Positions 1 to 4,299 of a DNA stretch of 5,819 bases are shown one piece after another. The first letter of the stretch is position 1. Each line of letters begins with the position of its first letter. The DNA lies in NCBI GenBank assembly GCA_026985775.1, contig JALSPV010000004.1, positions 1 to 5,819 of the forward strand, in the 5' to 3' direction. This DNA comes from Candidatus Aenigmatarchaeota archaeon (GTDB lineage Archaea; Aenigmatarchaeota; Aenigmatarchaeia; Aenigmatarchaeales; SZUA-1535). The position numbers were made by a program, and so were the translations under genes. The notes under the pieces are model-generated. The model was given only the letters and a program-made list of their open reading frames with translations. It ran no database searches and was not told the DNA's origin.

Positions 1-327
1 TCTGCTCTGTCTTCCAAGATGGAATTTACTTCCAAACAAAAGTTTTCCAAAAACATGCGGAACCTTTTCCTTTACAATTCCCGGACCATTATCTTCTACA
101 ACGACTTTAAACCTTGTTTCTTCAAGCTTAGAAATTTTCACAGTTATTTCAGGAAGTATTCTCGCTTCTTCACATGCATCAAGAGAGTTATCCACAGCTT
201 CTTTTACAACCATCAAAAGAGCCTTTGACGGATTATCAAAACCAAGTAAGTGTCTGTTCTTTTCGAAAAACTCAGCAACGCTAATCTCGCGCATTCTTTT
301 TGCCATTTTTTTCGCTATTTCACTCAT
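1..327 (-). CDS. top6B: DNA topoisomerase VI subunit B, N-terminal part (cut by window edge)
   Basis: The first 109 residues of the ATPase subunit of the type IIB topoisomerase are visible; the rest lies beyond the left edge. Topo VI is an A2B2 enzyme that relaxes and decatenates DNA, and ATP binding to the B subunits' GHKL domain closes the gate. What I see: the family N-terminus [12 protein letters not shown] (residues 13-24), the N-box EAVDNSLDA with E43 and N47 (general base and Mg ligand positions in this family), and the G1 box DNGPGI at 79-84. [12 protein letters not shown] (92-103) leads into the ATP lid. The ATG at 327 overlaps the stop of the upstream KH gene (ATGA). It is preceded by a good Shine-Dalgarno, GAGGTG, 7 nt upstream, which decides this start over in-frame ATGs at residues 8 and 12. 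It is the last visible gene of the rio1-KH-top6B operon; top6A would be expected just outside. Identity is very secure. Confidence 0.96.
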   Translation of the reverse strand, partial: MSEIAKKMAKRMREISVAEFFEKNRHLLGFDNPSKALLMVVKEAVDNSLDACEEARILPEITVKISKLEETRFKVVVEDNGPGIVKEKVPHVFGKLLFGSKFHLGRQSR

Positions 328-815
328 TCGAGCACACCTCTTCTTCGAAGAGATTCAAGGTATTTATAAACCGTCGCATGCTCCTTACCGGTGATTATCA
401 TTTCAAGCGCGTTTTTTGCTATTGGCACTTTATCCACAGGACCTATTATACTTACCGTTTTATCAAATATGCTTATTCTACAAGATGTATATCGTTCTAT
501 ATTTTTTCTGACAATACCCCGTGTGCCTATTAGCCTTGCCTTTATTTGCCTTCTCCTTTTTTCATCTCCGGGAATTTCTATTACCTCCATTGTATAGTCT
601 TCATTGAGCAAAAGCAAAGCATCCTCTGGTGCAAAGCCAAGAGCAACCGCTCTTAACACATTTTGTGCTTGGAAAGCATCTATTCCTTCGCCTTCTATTT
701 CTACTCCATCCTCCTGCACATCTATTTTTACAGCAAATTTCTCCTCTAGTGTTTTTATCAATTCTTCGGTTAAAGCATGCTTTCTTTCTGGCGGTATCTG
801 AAGCTGGTACTTCAT
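324..815 (-). CDS. Archaeal Dim2/PNO1-like KH-domain RNA-binding protein with a degenerate first KH domain
   Basis: A 163-residue two-KH protein of the archaeal Dim2/PNO1 type. Family members bind the 3' end region of 16S rRNA and act in small-subunit maturation, alongside RIO kinases. The second KH domain (about 86-145) is canonical: IGTRG with the GXXG loop GTRG at 97-100, followed by the RKNIE helix and the strands [12 protein letters not shown]. The family's C-terminal signature with a VYKYLE helix (149-154) is present. The first KH domain (about 3-68) keeps the entry strand IPPER and the downstream [17 protein letters not shown] segment. The stretch that should carry a GXXG loop reads [12 protein letters not shown] instead (14-25), so this copy probably does not bind RNA in the usual way. 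The ATG at 815 overlaps the RIO1 stop as ATGA; only a weak, distant GAGG (829-832) precedes it, suggesting coupled translation. Family assignment is strong. Confidence 0.9.
   Translation of the reverse strand: MKYQLQIPPERKHALTEELIKTLEEKFAVKIDVQEDGVEIEGEGIDAFQAQNVLRAVALGFAPEDALLLLNEDYTMEVIEIPGDEKRRRQIKARLIGTRGIVRKNIERYTSCRISIFDKTVSIIGPVDKVPIAKNALEMIITGKEHATVYKYLESLRRRGVLE
335..340 (-). promoter_or_regulatory. Shine-Dalgarno site of top6B
   Basis: GAGGTG on the minus strand, 7 nt upstream of the ATG at 327 and inside the last codons of the KH gene. It matches the archaeal anti-SD core and supports reinitiation or independent initiation at the ATGA overlap. Confidence 0.7.
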
Positions 816-1546
816 GATGAAACCACTTCCTCGTATATTTTTTCTGGATTAACCGTTAAGCCAAGTTTTGCAAAGTTCTTGCAAACATTTTCTATATCCC
901 TTCTCAGCAGGTATTCTGCATTTGGGTGAGAGAGTGGAACGCCCTGTGAAAAGTCAATGAAGTAAGGTTTTTCCTTATACCAAAGCATGTTGTAAAACGA
1001 AAGGTCTCCGTGGACTAGCTTAGCCGAGTAGAGCTTTTTAATATTTTCAACCACATCCTTAAATATGTTTTCTATTAATTTCTCGTCTTCGAAGTCTACA
1101 TCACACATTCTCGGTGCCGGAGTTAAATCTTCTCCAAGAAATTCCATGACAATAACATTATTCAGCTGTGCTACCGGCTCAGGGCAGAGCACACCTGCTT
1201 TATATGCTGTACTGAGATTTTTAAACTCCTTTTTACACCAAGCAAAAATCACCGCTCGCTTGTTATGTCGAATATTATAGAACCTTGAATCTCCCTCAAG
1301 GTATGGCCATATTCTTTTAAAAGTAGCTGCACTTATTGCGTGCACCTTTACAGCAACAAATCTACCGTCTTTTTGCTCCGCCAGAATTACACTTGATTCC
1401 TTACCTTTTTTCACAAAACCGTAGAGTACATCAAACGCCCCTTTGTTAGAGAGTTTGTAAAGAGTAAAGAGGGTCTGCTCGTCCAGAACACCAGCAAAAA
1501 CTTTTCTTTGCTCGTAATCTTTGAATCTTTTCCTTATTTCCCACAT
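812..1546 (-). CDS. rio1: RIO1-type serine protein kinase
   Basis: An atypical protein kinase/ATPase of the RIO1 family, involved in late 40S/30S subunit maturation. With the ATG at 1546 it has 244 residues. Visible landmarks: a short N-terminal helical region (1-30), the flexible nucleotide loop KKGKESSV (46-53, equivalent to the usual S-T-G-K-E-A-N-V), the ATP lysine in AVKV (K67), the RIO flexible-loop signature PYLEGDSRF (81-89), the hinge VMEF (133-136), the catalytic loop HGDLSFYN with D181 and N186, and the metal aspartate in IDFSQ (D198). Two family positions are unusual: the nucleotide loop is KGKESS, and F184 replaces the usual glutamate of DLSEYN. The frame stays open to a TTG at 1561, but the TATA-like box at 1568-1575 sits 25-26 nt from the ATG at 1546, so a leaderless transcript starting at that ATG is the better model. 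First gene of an operon with the KH protein and top6B; its TGA overlaps the next ATG. Confidence 0.93.
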   Translation of the reverse strand: MWEIRKRFKDYEQRKVFAGVLDEQTLFTLYKLSNKGAFDVLYGFVKKGKESSVILAEQKDGRFVAVKVHAISAATFKRIWPYLEGDSRFYNIRHNKRAVIFAWCKKEFKNLSTAYKAGVLCPEPVAQLNNVIVMEFLGEDLTPAPRMCDVDFEDEKLIENIFKDVVENIKKLYSAKLVHGDLSFYNMLWYKEKPYFIDFSQGVPLSHPNAEYLLRRDIENVCKNFAKLGLTVNPEKIYEEVVSS

Positions 1547-1567
1547 GAGAAAAATTTGCAAGGAATG

Positions 1568-1575
1568 TATAAAAA
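1568..1575 (-). promoter_or_regulatory. TATA-like box for the rio1-KH-top6B operon
   Basis: On the minus strand this reads TTTTTATA followed by C. Its midpoint (about 1571.5) lies 25-26 nt from the rio1 ATG at 1546, the spacing at which archaeal transcription normally starts, so the mRNA would be leaderless. The same TTTTTATAC string precedes the Nudix-MazG gene at the same distance, which strengthens the call. Confidence 0.65.
1568..1575 (+). promoter_or_regulatory. TATA-like box for the DUF1704 peptidase gene (same element, other direction)
   Basis: On the plus strand the element reads TATAAAAA and its midpoint lies about 28 nt upstream of the ATG at 1600. It is the only clear TATA-like string in the 53-bp divergent gap. 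A partial Shine-Dalgarno, GGGAG (1586-1590), lies 9 nt before the ATG. A start site at the usual distance from this box would exclude it from the mRNA, so either the transcript is leaderless or a second, unseen promoter is used. Confidence 0.45.
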
Positions 1576-1599
1576 CTTAAGATAAGGGAGAGATTATTT

Positions 1600-2691
1600 A
1601 TGAATGTTGCAGGTATTGATAAAATTCTTGAAAAGTGTAGCATATCTCCGACAACCTATTTGGGTATTGTTAATTTCAGAGAAGAAGAGGAAAGGTTTTT
1701 TAGAGAAAAAACACATTATCGCCCGCGATTCAAATACCCACCAATAGATTTCTCTCCCAGAAGTGCAATTGAAGAACTTGAAAAAACGCTTAAGTACCAT
1801 GAAAACAAATTTTCAGGGAATATTGAACGACTTTATGAGAATAAGCTCCGTGAGCTAATTTTAATTCACCACATGCTTTTATCAAGAGGTACACCACAAT
1901 TTCTTGAATACTCTATAGAAGTTTACGGAAAACCTTCACGTGCGTGTGTTAAGAGAGCAATAAAAACTGTTGAGGAAAACCTTTTCCCAGCAAAAGAAGA
2001 AAAATCCCTTTCACCGCAAGAAGTTGTAAAAATGATGGAAGATGAACTTAAAAGATATGAATTACACAAAAAAGGCTGGAAAATACAACTTGACGAAAGA
2101 GATACTGTTAATGTTGATTCGAACAAAAAGGTTATACAGATACCAAAAAACAGAAAATTTAGCGAGCGCGAAGTTAAAAAACTTGTGGTTCACGAGATTT
2201 GTTGCCATGTTTTTCGTAGATGCAACGGAGAGCTACAGCCTTTCGGAATATTTAAAGTGGGTTTTCCTCGTTACTTAAAAACAGAAGAAGGGTTAGCGTT
2301 CTATCTAGAAAGCGTATACAATGTCTCTTTTCCTCGAGACATATGCCTTCGTGCTGCTTATGTCGTGGCAATAGATAAGATGCTCAATGGCCACGATTTT
2401 TACACTGTATGGAAAGAACTTGTAGAACTTGGAATTAATGAACACAAAGCGTTTTTATGCACTGCACGTGTGTTCAGAGGCGGAAACGAAAACGGCGGGT
2501 TTACAAAGGATTATGTGTATTTCGCTGGGAGAGAAGAAATAAAGAAATTATTGAGAAAGGGTAAAAGAGAAGAAAAAGTAAAGCTGCTTTACGTGGGAAA
2601 AGTGAACACTGAAAATTTGAAATTATGCAAAAAACTCATGAAAGAAGGTGTACTTATCAAACCAAGGTATTTACCCGAGGTATTCGCTTAG
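1600..2691 (+). CDS. DUF1704/MATCAP-family zinc metallopeptidase
   Basis: A 363-residue protein of the DUF1704 family, whose eukaryotic members (MATCAP/TMCP, KIAA0895 type) are tubulin carboxypeptidases and whose prokaryotic members are of unknown function. The zinc-binding signature is the family's unusual HExxxH: VVHEICCHVFR, with H198, E199 and H203. The second family motif, normally QEGLA, is TEEGLA (228-233) and should supply the third ligand through E229 or E230. The C-terminal family block RVFRGG...GGFTKDYVYFAG (290-310) is intact. Residues 1-150 form a mostly helical N-terminal region; 311-363 form a basic helical tail (REEIKKLLRKGKREEK). No signal peptide or membrane segment is seen, so it should be cytoplasmic. 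The two residues inside HExxxH are both cysteine, where I recall Gly-Thr or similar. Divergent from rio1 and convergent with the Nudix-MazG gene, overlapping its end by 21 bp. The archaeal substrate cannot be told from sequence. Confidence 0.88.
   Translation: MNVAGIDKILEKCSISPTTYLGIVNFREEEERFFREKTHYRPRFKYPPIDFSPRSAIEELEKTLKYHENKFSGNIERLYENKLRELILIHHMLLSRGTPQFLEYSIEVYGKPSRACVKRAIKTVEENLFPAKEEKSLSPQEVVKMMEDELKRYELHKKGWKIQLDERDTVNVDSNKKVIQIPKNRKFSEREVKKLVVHEICCHVFRRCNGELQPFGIFKVGFPRYLKTEEGLAFYLESVYNVSFPRDICLRAAYVVAIDKMLNGHDFYTVWKELVELGINEHKAFLCTARVFRGGNENGGFTKDYVYFAGREEIKKLLRKGKREEKVKLLYVGKVNTENLKLCKKLMKEGVLIKPRYLPEVFA
2629..2634 (-). terminator. Possible T-tract terminator of the Nudix-MazG gene
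   Basis: On the minus strand a T6 run begins about 37 nt past the TAA at 2671-2673, inside the convergent peptidase gene. It is the longest T-run shortly downstream. It is weak, because it equally reflects lysine codons on the other strand. Confidence 0.22.
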
Positions 2692-3324
2692 TTTTTTTCT
2701 TAGTTTTTCTCTCGCATTCTCCATAAGTTTTTCGACTGATATACCTTCTATTTCTGAAAGTAGCAAAAGAAACAGCAATGCATCTGCTATCTCTTCACCA
2801 AGTTTTTCGTTGGAAAATTCTTTTCTGCCTGTGACCTTATTCACAATCTCACGAGCTATTTCTCCTATTTCCTCAACCAAATGTATAAAAATACTTTCTT
2901 CTGTAAAATTTTGTGTGGTTTTCCCGAGAAAATATTTTTGTATGTCATTCATACAGGTACTGACCGATAAAGCAATAGGAGAAAAATTTTGAAGTTCTCC
3001 GAGGGAAACCCACTTATAATCAATATGCTCTCTTAACTCTATTTTTTCTGGCGCTTTCTTAAGCTTGCACACGTAAAGTACTTGAATCTGCTGTGTCCTT
3101 CCATCCGGATAGACACAGGATGAAACACAAAGAAGCTTTAAATTTTCTGGTTCAGCCTTTATTCCTGTTTCTTCTTCAAGTTCTCTTACCGCAGCTATTT
3201 TAGGGTGTTCACCAAATTCTATATTTCCACCGGGGAATTCCCAAACATCTGGCTCTTTTCTGCGAAGAACAAGAATTTTATTTCTATGAACAACCATGCA
3301 GTAAACAGTTATTTTTTGATGCAT
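2671..3324 (-). CDS. Nudix hydrolase fused to a MazG-like nucleotide pyrophosphohydrolase
   Basis: A 217-residue protein with two catalytic modules. Residues about 3-120 are a Nudix domain: beta strands ITVYCMVVHRNKILVLRR and WEFPGG, then a perfect Nudix box from G33 to I55 (E39, R47, E48, E51, E52, G54 in place), followed by the strand with YKWVSLGEL. Residues about 121-217 are all-alpha and carry the MazG metal motifs: LVEEIGE with E151, E152 and E155, and LGEEIADAL with E178 and D181 (EExxE plus ExxD). A C-terminal helix follows with the ENAREKLRKK pattern. Both families cleave pyrophosphate bonds of nucleoside di- or triphosphates, so a nucleotide-pool sanitising role is the natural inference; the substrate is not readable. 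The ATG at 3324 lies 25-26 nt from a TATA-like box (leaderless model). It forms a single-gene unit on the minus strand and overlaps the peptidase gene tail-to-tail by 21 bp. Confidence 0.9.
   Translation of the reverse strand: MHQKITVYCMVVHRNKILVLRRKEPDVWEFPGGNIEFGEHPKIAAVRELEEETGIKAEPENLKLLCVSSCVYPDGRTQQIQVLYVCKLKKAPEKIELREHIDYKWVSLGELQNFSPIALSVSTCMNDIQKYFLGKTTQNFTEESIFIHLVEEIGEIAREIVNKVTGRKEFSNEKLGEEIADALLFLLLLSEIEGISVEKLMENAREKLRKKLSEYLG
2692..2708 (+). terminator. Oligo-T termination signal after the DUF1704 gene
   Basis: Directly after the TAG at 2689-2691 come T7 (2692-2698) and T5 (2704-2708). Archaeal RNA polymerase terminates at such U-tracts without a hairpin. The tract is also the antisense of lysine-rich codons at the end of the convergent Nudix-MazG gene, so it may be only coding composition. 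Confidence 0.4.
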
Positions 3325-3346
3325 GAAAGTAAAGTTGATAAAGAAG

Positions 3347-3354
3347 TATAAAAA
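3347..3354 (-). promoter_or_regulatory. TATA-like box of the Nudix-MazG gene
   Basis: TTTTTATA followed by C on the minus strand, identical to the rio1 box. Its midpoint (about 3350.5) is 26 nt from the ATG at 3324, so transcription should begin at or next to that ATG. It begins only 8 bp past the stop of the LamG frame, and its T5 run could also help end the upstream transcript. Confidence 0.65.
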
Positions 3355-3362
3355 GACAGAGG

Positions 3363-3938
3363 TTATACAACCTCTTTCATCCAGTAAATTTTATCCGGAG
3401 TTAAAGCTTTATTGAATATCATTACTTGGTCTATTAGACCGTTGAAATAGCTTCCATCACCCAAGTTGGTAGTATCGTGAACAGCAAAGGCATAGTATAA
3501 TCCATATCCGTACTCCCAAGGGGCCGCCCTATCACCACTAACATAAGTTAGACTAAACCGACCATTCAGAAAACCATCTAATTTTAATTCAGGCTTTGAA
3601 TACCTCAAACAAACAAAATTCCAACCGTTATTAGCATTTCCTAAATTAACAGAAGCCAAGTTCCAAACTCTTACTTTTACTTCTCCATTAACGACCTCTA
3701 TTTGGCTATCATGCCAACCAGTAGAAATAGCAGTTTGACCAAGTTCATCAACCAGCACACCATTATCTCCTTGATAATTAAACCATAAACAAATAGTCAC
3801 AGATTCATCATTAAAATTACTGTGCATATCAGGGATTTCCACACAATCATCCACGCCATCAAATTGTAGAGCATTTCCGAATTTTCCCTTTACTATTTTT
3901 GCGCCGTAAATTGTTCCGTACAGGTTTTTCTGCCATGG
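3363..3938 (-). CDS. LamG-like (concanavalin A-fold) domain piece (frame fragment 3)
   Basis: An open frame following a TAG at 3939-3941 and ending in TAA at 3363-3365. It reads NLYGTIYGAKIVKGKFGNAL and then QFDGVDDCVEIPD, the hallmark entry of a LamG_3-type jellyroll. It continues through TICLWFNY and GWNFVCLRY to the closing signature GLIDQVMIFNKALTPDKI (family: IDEVRIYNRALSxxEI). Such domains are usually carbohydrate-binding or adhesive modules on secreted proteins. The GTG at 3854 could be called as a start, but it falls inside the FDGVDD motif, and about 25 upstream residues in the same frame are clearly LamG, so it is not a gene start. The domain lacks its first beta strand. The protein ends 12 residues after the closing signature, as is normal for C-terminal LamG domains. 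Confidence 0.75.
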   Translation of the reverse strand, partial: PWQKNLYGTIYGAKIVKGKFGNALQFDGVDDCVEIPDMHSNFNDESVTICLWFNYQGDNGVLVDELGQTAISTGWHDSQIEVVNGEVKVRVWNLASVNLGNANNGWNFVCLRYSKPELKLDGFLNGRFSLTYVSGDRAAPWEYGYGLYYAFAVHDTTNLGDGSYFNGLIDQVMIFNKALTPDKIYWMKEVV

Positions 3939-4164
3939 CTATTCCGGAACCGGAAACAACCTTTATTACATGTTCTCCCAAAGAAAACTTCCACAGGTCT
4001 TTTACTGTTATTTCTCCCAGTTCTCCCAGTTTTAATATAGCCGGGTTCATATCGTGATTAACTTTTATTCCATCTACGTATACGCTTATTGAATCGTTTG
4101 TTACGACTGCATTTTCTTCCATTCCGCAGTTTCTTATGTAGAGCTCCTGGAAGAGCTTATCCAT
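3859..4164 (-). CDS. Beta-rich middle piece of the pilin-LamG protein (frame fragment 2)
   Basis: Open from the ATG at 4164 for 101 residues. About 75-80 of these look like a real extracellular domain: ELYIRNCGMEENAVVTND, then ISVYVDGIKV, GEITV and LGEHVIKVVSGSG alternate in a beta-sandwich pattern typical of the post-helix region of archaeal pilin-like proteins. After A-E-K (about residue 80) the reading becomes highly basic (RNNLRRKNSKGKIRK) and loses protein character, because the true continuation is in the +1 frame. There is no Shine-Dalgarno before the ATG (the minus strand there reads CCTCCTC), and the ATG lies inside the pilin frame, so independent translation is unlikely. Contains a 9-bp in-frame tandem duplication (L-G-E twice). 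Confidence 0.55.
   Translation of the reverse strand: MDKLFQELYIRNCGMEENAVVTNDSISVYVDGIKVNHDMNPAILKLGELGEITVKDLWKFSLGEHVIKVVSGSGIAMAEKPVRNNLRRKNSKGKIRKCSTI
4012..4029. repeat. 9-bp perfect tandem duplication (TTCTCCCAG x2)
   Basis: TTCTCCCAG occurs twice back to back inside the middle piece of the broken surface-protein gene, encoding L-G-E twice on the minus strand. Being 9 bp it does not alter the frame and cannot explain either frameshift. Confidence 0.85.
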
Positions 4165-4256
4165 GAGGAGGCTGTATAAACTAATCCTATCGCGATGAGG
4201 AGAAGAAGTATTACGGAGATTACTGCTGAGATTGCTTTGGACTTAGATTTAATCAT
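4134..4256 (-). CDS. Type IV pilin-like N-terminal piece (frame fragment 1)
   Basis: A 40-residue frame starting with ATG at 4256. It opens with a basic leader, MIKSKSKA, then an uninterrupted hydrophobic helix (residues 8-28) beginning ISAVISVILLLL, and ends YTASSW. This matches archaeal class III (type IV pilin/archaellin) signal sequences: a preflagellin-type peptidase would cut next to the K-A pair (residues 7-8), leaving the helix to anchor or polymerise the protein. After W32 the frame runs into a meaningless serine-rich tail and stops at TAA 4134-4136. The sensible continuation (DKLFQELYIRN) lies in the neighbouring frame, so this is the 5' end of the broken gene and not a separate microprotein. 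The ATG lies 43 nt past the M50 stop; only a poor TATA-like string (CATAAC) lies upstream. Confidence 0.65.
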   Translation of the reverse strand: MIKSKSKAISAVISVILLLLIAIGLVYTASSWISSSRSST

Positions 4257-4299
4257 GGTAAGATTGGGAGAAGGGGGTTATGAAGGTTGCGGGGAGTGA

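Larger units (their letters stand above)
3363..4256 (-). pseudogene. Pilin-like LamG-domain surface protein gene, broken by two compensating frameshifts
   Basis: Three overlapping reading-frame pieces join into one plausible secreted protein of roughly 300 residues: a type IV pilin-like leader and hydrophobic helix (from the ATG at 4256), a beta-rich middle section (read from about 4164 to 3925), and a LamG/concanavalin-like domain (about 3925 to 3363). The first and third pieces share a frame. The middle needs a -1 shift (one base missing) near 4134-4170 and the exit needs +1 (one base extra) at 3925-3938, where a run of five A's occurs on the minus strand. The usual first strand and turn of LamG (a WxFDEGSG...DSSGN-like stretch) is absent at the second break, so a small internal deletion is an alternative to a single-base indel. 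Pilin-leader proteins with a LamG tail are likely cell-surface adhesion or filament-tip proteins. Whether this is true gene decay, a sequence error or recoding cannot be decided here. It lies 43 bp after the M50 protease gene and may be co-transcribed; no convincing TATA box precedes it. Confidence 0.7.

Noticed and set aside
1547..1561. TTG at 1561 as the RIO1 start
   Set aside because: It adds only five non-conserved residues and would lie upstream of the start site predicted from the TATA-like box; ATG 1546 fits better.
1574..1583. CTTAAG palindrome in the divergent promoter gap as an operator
   Set aside because: A 6-bp palindrome in A+T-rich DNA is expected by chance and is not repeated elsewhere in the gaps.
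3363..3854. A separate LamG gene starting at GTG 3854
   Set aside because: The GTG lies within the FDGVDD motif and LamG-like sequence continues about 25 residues upstream in the same frame, so it is not a natural start.
4175..4180. TATAAA string just upstream of the ATG at 4164 as a promoter for the middle piece
   Set aside because: It would place the start site about 12 nt inside the frame, and the bases encode the L-V-Y end of the pilin helix.
4266..4294. G-rich stretch between the M50 and pilin-like genes as a G-quadruplex
   Set aside because: Only three runs of three or more G's occur (4266-4268, 4273-4277, 4291-4294); a standard quadruplex needs four.
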